NCBI GenBank assembly: GCA_016190305.1
Contig: JACPQU010000156.1
Span: 1 to 34,191, forward strand
DNA from: Bacillota bacterium
GTDB taxonomy: Bacteria; Bacillota; JACPQU01
DNA: 34,191 nucleotides
Direction: 5' to 3'
Below are positions 9,193 to 20,700 of this stretch, in pieces; within the stretch, counting starts at the first letter, position 1; each line of letters begins with the position of its first letter. The notes below the pieces were generated by a model, which was not told where the DNA came from, did not search any database, and saw only the letters and a program-made list of their open reading frames with translations. Both the position numbers and the translations under genes were made by a program.

Positions 9193-9852
9193 ATGCCGAT
9201 CCATAGGTGGCTTTTCAGCAAGATCAAGATGGTCGCGGGGCGGGAGGAGTTCCTGGTCCATGAGATGACGAGCCGCTTCGGAGCTGACCCGGGCAAGCTG
9301 GCCGAAGAAGCCTTGAGCAAGTACGCTCCTCCGGCCGGCGACCTTCAGCTTGAGAAGGAAGCCCAGGAGATGTCCATCCACAACTGGCTCTACAGCCAGA
9401 TCGCCGCCGCCGAGACGAGGGAAGGCGCAGCGGTCAAGGCCTTCGAGGAGAAGCTCGGCGACGCGGGGATCCAGGCGATGCGCGAGATCTACCGGAACCA
9501 TGGACGGAACGCGGCCGAAGCGCTCCGCGAGGGTCCGGCAGGATCGAATCCGGCGGGGGTCCAGGAAGCTTTCGGCCTCCTGCAGAACTGCTTCCTGGAC
9601 GGGATGCCTTGCGATCAGGTCGTCGAGGTGGCCGAAGCCTCGGGGAACCGCATCGAATGGCACCATGCCGATTGCCTCCACCTTGAGCACTGGAAGGAGG
9701 CAGGGGTTTCCGGAAAAACGATGTGCTCCTTGCTGGGGGAATGGCTCCAGGGGTTCGCCGCAGGGCTCAACCCAGGGATCGTCCACCAGCGGAAGGCCGC
9801 CATCGTCAACGGCTCCCAGGCCTGCATCGACGTCTACGAACAGGCAAGTTGA
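9193..9852 (+). CDS. Conserved hypothetical protein with internal repeat (copy 1); tentatively ATC-hydrolase-like C-terminal half
   Basis: MPIHRWLFSKIKMVAGREEF... and MSIHNWLYSQIAAAETREG...; C-terminal DCLHLEHWKEAGVSGKTMCSLLGEWLQGFAAGLNPGIVHQRKAAIVNGSQACIDVY. Paralogue at 21844-22506. Family call is weak. Confidence 0.6.
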   Translation: MPIHRWLFSKIKMVAGREEFLVHEMTSRFGADPGKLAEEALSKYAPPAGDLQLEKEAQEMSIHNWLYSQIAAAETREGAAVKAFEEKLGDAGIQAMREIYRNHGRNAAEALREGPAGSNPAGVQEAFGLLQNCFLDGMPCDQVVEVAEASGNRIEWHHADCLHLEHWKEAGVSGKTMCSLLGEWLQGFAAGLNPGIVHQRKAAIVNGSQACIDVYEQAS

Positions 9853-9896
9853 AGAACCTAAACGGAAACCCTAAACGCAAGGAATACTAAGGAATA

Positions 9897-10652
9897 CTAT
9901 ATATGCTTCAATGATCCGGGGTCCCGCTGACGGCGTGGACCCATTCTTTCGCTGAAAGGAGAGCCCGCCTGGCCGACCAGCCGCCCGCCAGCAACAGCGC
10001 CCCGGCAGGGACAAACGAGAATCGGGCAGCCGCGGGTTGTCAATGCAATCAGGCCGGTGATTATCAGGACGATGGGCAACACCAGTTGCCCCGCCAGGAT
10101 CCCCATCGAAAAAGAGGTGAGCGCAGCAGGAGCCGGGTCGACTCCCGAACCGCCGCGGTACCCCGACTGCCCGAATGGATCCAGCCGGCTACGAAAGCCG
10201 ATTGGATGGCGATCATGAAGAGGGAAATCCACCGGGCCGTTCGGAGCGCATCCGCGGATGACCCGGTCCGAGTCGAAAGGCAAACAACCAGCAGCACGCC
10301 TCCGAGGCCGCTGGTCAGGCTCGTGCCGAGGGAAACAAGGAACGAGACCCTGCTACGCCAAAACGGGATGGCGTTGAAGGAAGCCAGCAGCATCGCGGGA
10401 TAGAGGGTGAGCAAACCGGGCGGAACCCCTTGAGATCCACGCCTTCCGCCAGCCGGACAACAGGAAGACGGTACGCTGCGGGTTCCGCGCTTCAAACAAC
10501 AGGACCAGGCCGGCGAGAACCCCTGCCAGGGCGCCCAGGAAGACCGCCGCGCGGCTCGCCAGCACCAGCCCGAACAGGATCATTGCGCCACAAAGGCCTT
10601 CCAGGAACAGGGAGGCGGCGGTCAATCCATACCAGTGTTTCTGGACTTGCAT
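9897..10652 (-). pseudogene. Frameshifted NrfD/PsrC-like membrane subunit
   Basis: Consecutive hydrophobic NrfD-like segments lie in three frames: MQVQKHWYGLTAASLFLEGLCGAMILFGLVLASRAAVFLGALAG... / GVPPGLLTLYPAMLLASFNAIPFWRSRVSFLVSLGTSL... / SFSMGILAGQLVLPIVLIITGLIALTTRG. Confidence 0.75.
9918..9950 (+). terminator. Terminator of copy 1, duplicated with the gene
   Basis: gggtcc...cgctgacggcg...ggaccc then attctttc; the same core follows copy 2. Confidence 0.65.
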
Positions 10653-10669
10653 CGCAGGTATCCCCTATT

Positions 10670-10945
10670 TCAAGTAATACACCGATAATACACCGAAGGC
10701 TCGGTGCCCGCCTCATCCAGCAGCCTGATCCCGCCCCGCTCCCTGATCAGCCGTGCGACCAGGCCTCTCGGTTCATCCAGGTCTCCGAACCAGCGCGCCC
10801 CGGCCGGGCACAAGAGCACGCAGGACGGGGTGGCTTCCGGATCCTCCCCCGGAGACGGCGCACGCCTGGCAGCCGATACACCGATGGTAATCGACGTAAA
10901 CTATGCCGTCCGCCCGCTTGATCGTGGCCCAGTCATTTCAATCCT
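10670..10945 (-). pseudogene. Internally deleted PsrB/TtrB-like 4Fe-4S subunit
   Basis: DWATIKRADGIVYVDYHRCIGCQACAVS runs almost directly into EATPSCVLLCPAGARWFGDLDEPRGLVARLIRERGGIRLLDEAGTEPSVYYR* in another frame; middle cluster motifs missing. Confidence 0.78.
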
Positions 10946-10955
10946 TCCCCTTCAC

Positions 10956-11066
10956 CTTGCGGATCCGATCAGCCTTGCGGACCCGCTTAGCCTACGGGTT
11001 GCAATCCCATCCCGGCCAGAATGAGCATCTTGCGGACCCTATCAGTCTTGCGGACCCGCTTAGCCT
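10956..11066. repeat. Direct repeat of ~38 bp (10956-10993 and 11029-11066)
   Basis: cttgcggatccgatcagccttgcggacccgcttagcct versus cttgcggaccctatcagtcttgcggacccgcttagcct. Confidence 0.85.
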
Positions 11067-11650
11067 TGTAGACCCGAACCTTGACCTGGTCCTTGGAGCC
11101 CCCGCACTCGTTGGTCAGCTCGATGAGGCTGGGCGCCAGCGAGTCAAGGTTGGGCAGTTCCATGTCCTTGGCCACGGGGGTGATCCAGTGCCCGAACCAG
11201 TGGGTGGTGACCACAGCCAGAAGGGATAATCGTCCGGTTGCTTTCCGTAGCACCGGATCAATACCTCATCGAGGATCTCCGCGGGATTCTCGAACGACGG
11301 CAGGGGTTGATACTCGGCAAGTTGGCGATCCCACCAGCGGATCCCGCGTTCGTGCAGCCGCTGTCCCAGTTCGGCCCCGATCCGCATGAACCGCTCCTGG
11401 TAAGGAAGCTCGAAACGCGCGCCGGGTCGCTTCATGGTCCGGCCCAGGTACCAGGGGCGGAAATAAGCGGGCCCCAGGTAGTACATTCCCTTCACCCTGG
11501 CCCCGGGATTGGGGACGAAGAAGCCGCCGTGCTCCTTGAACCAGTCGAGCCCGTGCTCCACCCGGCCCCCTTTCAGGAGCCGGGTCGCGGCCCGGCACAG
11601 GCGATCGTAGATCTATTCAGTTAGCACCTTGGGCATGGGGAACATAAGTT
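10987..11650 (-). pseudogene. C-terminal remnant of a DMSO-reductase-family molybdopterin oxidoreductase
   Basis: Pieces PMPKVLTE*IYDRLCRAATRLLKGGRVEHGLDWFKEHGGFFVPNPGARVKGMYYLGPAYFRPWYLGRTMKRPGARFELPYQERF... and AVVTTHWFGHWITPVAKDMELPNLDSLAPSLIELTNECGGSKDQVKVRVYKAKRVRK in different frames, with an in-frame stop; 5' part absent. Confidence 0.72.
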
Positions 11651-11785
11651 TGGGTTAAACGCATGAAATCCCTTTGGTCTTATGAAAAATACATTGCTTG
11701 AGCAATTTGCCGATTTGGTGCTCTTTCAAAAAGCGCAAAACCGAAAGCTTAGTCTCGTTTTCATAAGACAAAGCCTCGTGTCTTC

Positions 11786-13702
11786 TCAAGATATTACTTC
11801 AATTTTACTTTCCAACGGAAAACATACTTTAAATGTTGACCCCTCTCTCCCTGTTTCTATCTCTATTCTGGCATGATTGTCTTCAGCAATCCTGTGGCAA
11901 ACCGCCAGGCCGAGGCCGGTTCCTTTCTCCTTGGTCGAAAAGAACGGAGTGCCTATTTTATTGAGTACTTCCGGAGCGATCCCTTCCCCCTGGTCCTTGA
12001 CGGCCAGCACTACGGAATCGCCGTCCAGACAGGTTTTAATGGTTAACACACCCTTGTCGGCCATCGCTTCCAACCCGTTCCGGACGAGATTGAGTATGAC
12101 CTGCCTGATCTGCTTCTCATCCAGGAGCAGTTCGGGGACCTCCTCCAGAATGGCGTTGACCACGATCCCGTTCTTGCCGGCATCAGCCTTGATCATAGGC
12201 AACAGAGCGGACACGATATCGTTAAGGAAATGTTTTTTCTTGTATATGGCCGTATTCTTGGACAGAGAGAGAAATTCGGAGATAATGAGATTAATGCGGT
12301 CGATCTCATCGAGCATCGTGGTTAAGTGATCTTGATAAGAAGCTAGTTCGGTTTTCTTCTTGAGCAACTCGAGATAGCCCTTAACCACGGTTATCGGATT
12401 TCTGACCTCGTGGGCGATCCCTGCCGCGATCGCCCCGATCAGGTTAAGGCGTTCCAGGCGCGCCAATTCCTGTTCGAAGTGTTTCTTCTCGGATATATCT
12501 TTCAAGGTCGTCAGCCAGCAGTCGGCATCGTCAAGCTTGATCACCGATAATGAGGCCATGGTTCTGATGGTCTTCCCCGACTTGGCGCGGATATCCAATT
12601 CTTGATTGACTATGCCGCCCTGTTCCGGCAACTGTTCTCCCAAGCGTTGCAGGCCCACCCAGTCATCCTGCGACAATATGCCCAATCCAACAGGTGAGTG
12701 GCCGATAACTTCATCGGGAGCAAAGCCGAGGTTGTCAAGATAAGACTGGTTTACTTCTACGATCTTGTTGTCCGACATTTTTAAAATAGCGATCATGTCA
12801 GGACTATTGTTAAATATCTTGTAGAAGCGATCCTCCGATTGGTGCAGATCCACCTCGCGCAGCTTATCGGCGAGAGCGCGGTAACGTCCCTCGCTCTCCT
12901 TGAGCGCCTGCCCCATCCGCTCCCGCTGGGTGATATCGCGAAATACCAGGACTAACCCGATGATGTTTTCCTGATCATTTCTAATGGGTGCTGCCGAGTG
13001 CTCTATCAGGATCTCCATTCCGTCCCGCGTTACTAAAATCGAATTATTGACCGGACCTACGGCAACACCCTCGCGCAGAATACTGGTCACCGGGTTCTCG
13101 GTATGCTGGCGTGTCTCACTGTCGATGATATTATACACCTCAGTTAACTTGCTGCCCGAGATCTCTTCCAGCTTCCAGCCCAGCAAGTCCTCCGCAACCG
13201 GGTTCATGAAATTGATCAGGCCTTGCCCGTCGGTAGCAATCACAGCTTCCAAGATGCTCCTGAGCGTTATTTCAAACCACTTCTTGTTCTCTTGTAATTC
13301 TCTTTCCATATTATGCTTGTAGAGAGCTATCTCGATAGCTATGTACAGTTCCCTATCTTCAAAGGGTTTGAGTATATATCCATATGGTTCCGCGATCTTG
13401 GCGCGCTGCAAGGTGTCTTCATCCGAATAGGCGGTAAGGAAGACAATCGGAATATCGAAATGTTTATAGATATATTCGGCAGCTATTATTCCGCCCATTT
13501 CTCCATAGAGCATGATATCCATCAAAACCAGGTCAGGCTGTGTCTCCTGTGCATTTTTCACAGCTTCTTCCCCGGTAGATGCGATAGCAGGAACGAGATA
13601 TCCCAGCCTGACCAGCTTCCGTCGCAAGTCAAGGGCTACAACACCTTCGTCTTCAACAATCAATATCTTCTTCAGTTGTTTAATGCCGTTTGCGTTGGGC
13701 AT
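11786..13702 (-). CDS. REC-PAS-PAS-HisKA-HATPase hybrid sensor kinase
   Basis: ILIVEDEGVVALDLRRKL...DLVLMDIML (receiver), two PAS segments, GIAHEVRNPITVVKGYLELL (H box), QVILNLVRNGLEAM (N box), KEKGTGLGLAVCHRI (G box); AAGGAG SD. Confidence 0.93.
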   Translation of the reverse strand: MPNANGIKQLKKILIVEDEGVVALDLRRKLVRLGYLVPAIASTGEEAVKNAQETQPDLVLMDIMLYGEMGGIIAAEYIYKHFDIPIVFLTAYSDEDTLQRAKIAEPYGYILKPFEDRELYIAIEIALYKHNMERELQENKKWFEITLRSILEAVIATDGQGLINFMNPVAEDLLGWKLEEISGSKLTEVYNIIDSETRQHTENPVTSILREGVAVGPVNNSILVTRDGMEILIEHSAAPIRNDQENIIGLVLVFRDITQRERMGQALKESEGRYRALADKLREVDLHQSEDRFYKIFNNSPDMIAILKMSDNKIVEVNQSYLDNLGFAPDEVIGHSPVGLGILSQDDWVGLQRLGEQLPEQGGIVNQELDIRAKSGKTIRTMASLSVIKLDDADCWLTTLKDISEKKHFEQELARLERLNLIGAIAAGIAHEVRNPITVVKGYLELLKKKTELASYQDHLTTMLDEIDRINLIISEFLSLSKNTAIYKKKHFLNDIVSALLPMIKADAGKNGIVVNAILEEVPELLLDEKQIRQVILNLVRNGLEAMADKGVLTIKTCLDGDSVVLAVKDQGEGIAPEVLNKIGTPFFSTKEKGTGLGLAVCHRIAEDNHARIEIETGREGSTFKVCFPLESKIEVIS

Positions 13703-13715
13703 GGTGCCATTCTCC

Positions 13716-14759
13716 TTATTTCAAAGCCTCAAACATAATCATCACATTGGTTCCGCCGCATGAATCCAGATGAATAGTGCCTCTAAGCTGCTGAACCAGC
13801 ACGTTCACCAATGTCAATCCCAGTGATTCACAATTCTGTATATTGAATCCTTCTGGCATGCCGATACCATTGTCGCTGACTGTCACTTGAATTTTATTGC
13901 CGGGACTTTTTTTCATGGCAAGCCGGATTTCAGCCTTGCCGTCCACACACTTTGCCGAATCAGGAAAGGCGTGTTTGAGTGAATTGGAGATAAGTTCGTT
14001 GATGATCAGAGCACAGGGAATTACCGTATCGACACTGAGCGTAAAATCTTCAACACTTATGCTTGGTCTGATGCCCTTCTTGGTCGCCCCGTAAGATTGG
14101 AACAGGTTGGAAACCAGACCCGGAATGTAATCCCCGAGTTCAATCCATGCCAGGGATTGAGATTGGTATAGCTTTTGATGAATAAGCGCCATCGAATAAA
14201 TGCGGTCTTTACTCTCCTTGAACAATTCAATGGCCTGCTCGTCTTTTATGTAACCCATTTGCAGATTGAGCATGCTGTGGATGATCTGTAGGTTATTCTT
14301 AACGCGGTGGTGTATTTCTCTTAGAAGCGCATCCTTTTCTCGCAGTGAATCTTTGACCCGATCCTCAGCATGCCGGAGTTCCTGGTTGACGGCCTCGGTT
14401 TTTTCTCTCTCCATGTCAAAGTCATCGAGGATGTTCAACATTGCCCGCTGCGCATCTTCCAGCCGGGCCTTCTCCCCGGCAAAATCTTCCAGAATATTGA
14501 GCGCGGCGCGATATGTTACTTCAAGACGCTCTTTCTCATCGGCGAAGTCCTCAAGGATATTTAGCATCGCTTTTAGATAGTCCTCGACGTTAATCGTTGA
14601 TGTCACTTGTAAAGCTTCAGACATCAAGACTATCTCTTTCTCCCGGCTATCATCAACATTGGTAATCGCTGATTCTAGATGCAATGCTTCAGGCACCAGG
14701 CCCCCCCCTATCCAGCAATGAGCAATGAGTCCTGCTTTGAGATTCTCTAACCTCTCCAC
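13716..14759 (-). CDS. HisKA_2-type sensor histidine kinase with N-terminal 21-aa coiled-coil repeats
   Basis: [51 protein letters not shown]. Start uncertain: GTG at 14759 or ATG at 14624. Confidence 0.92.
   Translation of the reverse strand: MERLENLKAGLIAHCWIGGGLVPEALHLESAITNVDDSREKEIVLMSEALQVTSTINVEDYLKAMLNILEDFADEKERLEVTYRAALNILEDFAGEKARLEDAQRAMLNILDDFDMEREKTEAVNQELRHAEDRVKDSLREKDALLREIHHRVKNNLQIIHSMLNLQMGYIKDEQAIELFKESKDRIYSMALIHQKLYQSQSLAWIELGDYIPGLVSNLFQSYGATKKGIRPSISVEDFTLSVDTVIPCALIINELISNSLKHAFPDSAKCVDGKAEIRLAMKKSPGNKIQVTVSDNGIGMPEGFNIQNCESLGLTLVNVLVQQLRGTIHLDSCGGTNVMIMFEALK
14385..14573. repeat. Three tandem 63-bp (21-aa) coiled-coil repeats inside the HisKA_2 kinase gene
   Basis: [21 protein letters not shown] / [21 protein letters not shown] / [21 protein letters not shown]. 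Confidence 0.85.
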
Positions 14760-14761
14760 CT

Positions 14762-17700
14762 CTAAGCTTCATCCTGTGCCACCGCTACCTCCTGTGCCAC
14801 CGCTACCTCCTTGAGCGAGGTATCCATTGGCGCACTTGCCTTCCGTATTAAAGAATTTTCCCTCTGCAATTCTTCGATCTCCTTCTTCAGTTCGATCATC
14901 TTCAACTCCCGCCCGACGGTCAACTTCTGAAACCGTTCCAGTTCGGCCTGGCGCTCGAGCTCGCGTGCCCGCTGCTCCTCACGGGCTCTCTGCTCGGCGA
15001 TCTTCGCCTCGGCCTCCTTCTGGGTGGTGATGTCACGAGCGGCGGCAAAGACGCCGAGAATATTTTCCTGAGCGTCCCGGTACACCGAGGCGTTGTAGAG
15101 AACATCAGTGAACCGGTCGTCCTTGTGTCTGATCGTCAGCGAATAGTTCATGACGTACCCTTTGGAAAAAACCTGCTCGTATCCTTTGCGCGCCTTATCC
15201 GGCTCCGTGAAGTAATCAGAGAAGTCCGTACCGATCAGCCTGTCCCGGGGGATGCCGGTCACGTCCACGGTCGCCTCGTTGACGTCGGTGATCTTCCCCT
15301 CGGCGCTGATGGTGACGAAGGGGTCGAGACTGGCCTCAATCAGGCTGCGGGCGTAGAGAGACGCCTGGCGAAGTTGTTCCTCCGCCTGTTTCTTTTCCGA
15401 AATGTCAGTGCTCATCAGCAGGTAGCCGAGCGGGTTGCCTGCGGCGTCGTTGCGGCGGGTGACCACCACGCTGGCGATAAAGCGGGAGCCATTCTTACGG
15501 ACGCGCACGAACTCCCCTTCCGCCAGGCCCTCCTCGAAGGCAATCTTCAGCATCTGGTCCACCGCCCCCGAGGCGAGGTCCTCGGGCGCATGGAGGATGC
15601 TCGAACTCATGCCGATGATCTCCTCCGCCTCATAGCCGTAGTTGCGTACCGCCCCCTCGTTCCAGGAGAGGATCCGGTAGTTGAGGTCCTTGCCGATGAT
15701 GGAATACTTGGTCGAACTCTCCAAAATGTTGTCCAGCAAGTTTTTCGTCTCGGCCAGTTCCCGCATCACCTTGTTCGATTCAGTGACGTCCCGGGCGGCA
15801 GCAAATACGCCCAGCACGTTGCCGCGCACATCCTTGTAGACCGAGGCGTTGTAGAGAACATCGGTCAGGTTGGCATCCCGGTTCCGGATCACCAAGGGGT
15901 AGTCGGTAACGAAGCCCTTCTCGAACACCTTCAGGTAGCCTTCCCGCGCTTTGTCCGGCTCCGTGAAGTAGTCCGAGAAGTCCGTCCCGATCAACCGGTC
16001 CCGGGGTACGCCCGTCACCTTCACGGTGGCCTCGTTGACGTCGGTGATCTTCCCTTCCGGGCTGATGGTGACCAGGGGGTCGAGATTGACCTCGACCAGG
16101 CTGCGGGCGTACTGGGAAGTCTGCTGCTGAGCCGTAACGTCACGGGCGGCGGCGAAGACACCAATCACGTTGCCGCGCACATCCTTGTAGACCGAGGCGT
16201 TGTAAAGGACGTCGGTCAGGTTGCCGTCCCGGTTCCGGATCACCAGGGGGTAGTCGGTGACGAAGCCTTTATCGAACACCTGCTGGTAACCCTCCCGGGC
16301 CTTGTCCGGCTCCGTGAAGTAGTCCGAAAAGTCCGTCCCGATCAGCTTGTCCCGGGGGATGCCTGTCACCTTCACGGTGGCCTCGTTGACGTCGGTGATC
16401 TTCCCCTCCGGGCTGATGGTGACCAGGGGGTCAAGGCTGGCCTCAATCAGGCTGCGGGCATACTGGGACGTCTGTTGCTGAACCGTGACGTCCCGGGCGG
16501 CGGCAAACACACCTGCCACGTTGCCGCGCATATCCTTGTAGACCGAAGCGTTATACAAAACATCCACCAGGTTGCCGTCCCAGTTGCGGATCACCAGGGG
16601 GTAGTCGGTGACGAAGCCCTTCTCGAACACCTGCTGGTAGCCTTCCCGCGCCTTGTCCGGCTCCGTGAAGTAGTCCGAGAAGTCAGTCCCGATCAGCTTG
16701 TCCCGGAGGATGCCTGTCACCTTCACGGTGGCCTCGTTAACGTCGGTGATCTTCCCTTCCGGGCTGATGGTGACGAAGGGGTCGAGGCTGGCCTCGATCA
16801 GGCTGCGGGAATAGAGCGACGCCGCCCGGAGCTGCTCCTCCGCCCGCATGCGCTCCAGGAGATCCTCCCGCACCAGCCGGGAGTTCTCCAGAGAGATGGC
16901 CGCCTGCGAGGTCAGCAGTTCCGTCATCTGGGTCTTCCCTGACGTGAACACCCCGTCCGACAGCCGGTTTTCCAGGTACAGGATGCCGATCATCTTCGAT
17001 TGCTTGATCACCGGGAGGCAGAGGACGGAGCAGAGCGTCAACTCCTGGACCTCCGGTTTGTCCTTGAACATCCCTTCCTGGCAGGCGTTGTCGAGGATCA
17101 CCCGCTCCCCCGTCCGGTACACATAGCGGACGATCGCCTTGCAGATGTCGGCGGCGTCTTCCAGCTTTTTGTTGGAAGTCTTGACCACCTCTTTTTCGGT
17201 GATGTGGCTTTCCGCCCGGATAAACAGGTTGCCCTCCTCGGCGATGAGTAAATAGCCGTGCTGCGCCCCGGAACTCTCGATCACCACGTTCATGATCTTT
17301 TTCAGCAGGGCGTCCTGCTCCATCTCGGCCGAGATGGCCAGGGACGATTTCATCAAGTAGCTGATGTCCAGGTTGGGCAAGGTGTAGGAGGCGGAATCCA
17401 CCTCGAACTGCGAGCGCAGTGACTTCTCCGTCTCCCCGGACAGGGTGTAGGCGACCCCCTCCATCTCCCTCTGCGGGGAATGGGTTTTGTCCCTGTCGAA
17501 ATACTGGGGATAGCGCTCGATCAGGTTGATCTCCTTCCGTTTGGCGCCGCATTGCTTGTAGAGGTGCACCGCCTCGATGAAGTAGATCCGCTCGGAGCAC
17601 TGGCTCTCGTGCAGGAGCATCTCACCAAGACACTCGTGGAGGTACCCTTCCAGAAATGTATACTTTTGTTCGTGGGCACTGTTGATGGCATCCAGATAGA

Positions 17701-20700
17701 GGTTCCGGGCCTCCTTGAAAGAACCGGTGACCCGCTCCAGCTCGGCGTACAGGAAGGCGAGGTAGGGCTTCAGGAGGGGCCCCAGCGCCGCCCACTGCTC
17801 GACCTTGGTGATGATCGGCAGGATATCCGCCAGCAACTCCTCCTGGTTGGCGAACCCGATACCTCTTTCATACATTTTCAGGGCGTTCAACACCAGGAAG
17901 ACGTGCCACTGCCGCTTCAGTACGTTGTCCGTCAGGCCCGACAGGTAGCGCCGCACCCCGTTCAAGAAGACTTGCGCCTGCTCGTACTCCCCGAAGTAGT
18001 AGTGCGTCAGCCCCATGTGCACGCAATAGCTGCCCGCCGAGGCGATGTGATTGTCCCGCTCCCACTGCCTCAGCTTCTCCTCCATGGAGATGGGGGCGTA
18101 GTCCTTCTTCATCGGGGCGATCCAGCCTGCCTGCATCGCCTCGGCCAGGCCGACCGAGAAGGAGAGGTGGTACCGGTGGGAGAACTGCAGGCACTCTTTG
18201 GCGTAGTCTTCGATCAGGCACAGGTTCGCTCCCTGCACCTGCAGGTTCCACATCAGGGGGCCATAGGAGAGGCCGGCGTTATACAGGTCGCCGCAGGTCT
18301 TCCCGCACTGGATCGACCGCTGGCAGTAGTCCACAATCTCCCACGGGCTTTTGCGCGAGTGCATGTTGCACCAGACAATCCCATTCATGCCCCGGGTGGC
18401 CCCGAATGTGTTCGGGTACTTGGCGGACAGGTCGCGCGCCAGGTCCTCGTACTTGAAGGCCTGGGCGAACTCCCCCTGCTCCCCGAGCTGCAGCCCCATG
18501 ATGCTGAAGGAATAGATCACCGACTCGTCCATGCCGCCCGCTAGGCAGTGCCGGGTCGACTGCGCCGCCGACAGGTAAAGCTGCGGCACCATTCCGGACA
18601 TGTACAGGTCGGGGATCAGCTCGCTGTAAAAGGCTAGTTCGATCTTGCTCCGGCGGTCGGTGGTGAATGGCATGTTCAGGATCGTCCCCCAGACGTCCTT
18701 CTCCTGGGTGTCGATCTCCGCCATCAGCTCCCGCAGCCTGCGGTCGGCCTCCTCGGGGCTGTCCGGGATGGCCTTGCCGAAATAGGCCAGGCCGCGGTTG
18801 GCCGTCTCGATCGCCTTGATAAAGTTGCCGATGCTGGACAAGGAGGTAGTCTGCTCCGCCAGGCACTCCGCCTTGTCCAGATCGGTCTTGGCATGGTCGA
18901 GCAGCCTGGTGAGCAGCCGCTCGGAATTCTCGTAATTACCGCACATCAACTCGGTCTTGGCAGCCTTTTGAAAAATCCTGAAGGTGCGTTCGTAGTGTTC
19001 CTCCTCCCAGCAGTTCGCCGGCAGCAATTCCCGGCTAAGGTCGAAATACTCGTTGGCCGCTGACGTGGCCAGGGAATCCAGGGCCTTGTTGCCGGCGTGG
19101 TAGTTGAGGTCGGACAGCAGGTACGCCGTCTGGTTATCCAGGTCGCCCTCCCGCCCCAGGTTGAGGTGAGACACGATGGCGAACAGGTCCTCGTTGCTTT
19201 CGATCTCCTGGACGCTGTCGGCCACCGTGCCCAGCAGGTGGTTCCCGATCTGCCAGTGGATCTGGCGCCGCCTCTCCGCCGAGATATTGGACAGCGTCGC
19301 CTCCTGGACCTTGTCGTGGATGAACTGCAACCGGCCACCCTTGTTCTCCATCAGCAGCCCCTGTCCGAGAGCCGGTTTCAGGACCTCGAAGGTTTCCATG
19401 AGGGTCATCCCGTTGATCAGGGCGATGTCAGCGGGCGAGAAGGTGTTGCCCATGCAGGCGCAGTACTCCAGCAGGGTGATCAGGTTCAGTGGCAGTTTCT
19501 GGATCTTGGAGTTGAACAGGGCGACCACGGTGTTCGGCATGTCGGACTTGCGGATCTTGTCGATGTCCCATCGCCACTGCCGTTTATCATCGAAGTACAG
19601 CAGATCCTCGTTGTAGAGATAGGACAGGCTCTCGCTGACGAACAGGGGGTTGCCATCGCTTAGCATGCTGATGAAATCCGACAGAGCCTTAGTCTGCGCC
19701 AGGGAAAAGTCCAGGATGTAAGAGACCATCTCGTGGCAGTATTGTGGCTTCAGGGGCCCCAGTTGGATTTCCTCCAGCGGCTGGCCGCACTCCTTAGCGT
19801 TCCGGATCAGCCTGGTCAGGGGGTGGCTGGAGTCCACCTCGTTATCGCGGTACGCCCCCAGGAAGAAGAGATAGGGGTGGTCCTGGTAGTTGGCGAAGAT
19901 ATTGGCCAGGAAGTCAAAGGAGGCGGCATCGCACCACTGCAGGTCGTCGATGAACAGGGTCAGGGGGTTCTCCTTGCTGGCCAGGCAGGTCAGGAACCGG
20001 TCGAAGGTATCGTGGAACCGGTTCAGCGATTCCACCGGGGGCAGGGGTTTGACCTCGGGCTGCGGGCCGATCAGCAGATCCAGCTCCGGGATCTCCTCTG
20101 TCAGCACCCTCCCGTTCTGCCCGATGGCGCCCAGGATCCTCTTCTTCCAGAACACCATCCGCTCGTCGCTCTCGGTCAGGAACGTCCGCATCAGGTTCCG
20201 GAGCGCCTGGATCAGGGAACTGTAAGGAATGTTCTTCTGGTAGACGTCGAACTTTCCCGACGTGAAATAACCCTTGTGCCTGACGATTGGTTTTTGCAGG
20301 TCCTGGATCAGGCGGGTCTTCCCGATCCCGGACAGCCCTGAGATGAATAGCGATTGAAACGCTCCCGCCGCCGCCTTCTCGTATTCTTCGAGGATAATCT
20401 CGGCCTCTTCTTCACGCCCGACCATCTTGGAGACGAAGTTGACTCGGTGCGTATAAACGCTGCTCTCCAGTGGGAATTCGCGGATGATGCCGGCGGCCAG
20501 ATACTCGTCCCGGCAGCGCACCAGGTCGGCCAGCAGCCCGCTGGCGTTCTGGTAGCGCTTCTCGGGCGCCTTGAGCATCAGCCTGGAGATGATCTTGCTA
20601 AGGATTACGGGAATCTCCGGGTTCAACTCATGGACCTCCGGCGCCTCCTCCGCCAGGTGAGAGTGGATCAACTCCAGGGGATCGTCGGAGGAGAACGGCA

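Noticed and set aside
9070-9786. 238-aa minus-strand ORF (and its twin 21649-22440)
   Set aside because: Antisense of the duplicated gene. The twin looks conserved only because the DNA is duplicated; its 3' end does include the real transposase remnant, reported separately.
14765-14810. Tandem gtgccaccgctacctcct repeat as a possible array
   Set aside because: Only two 18-bp copies encoding [12 protein letters not shown] at the C-terminus of the giant protein; not a CRISPR array. No CRISPR found in the window.
15125-16942. 605-aa plus-strand ORF opposite the giant kinase
   Set aside because: Antisense shadow of the PAS repeats in GC-rich DNA; repetitive, no domain signature, while the minus frame has clear domains.
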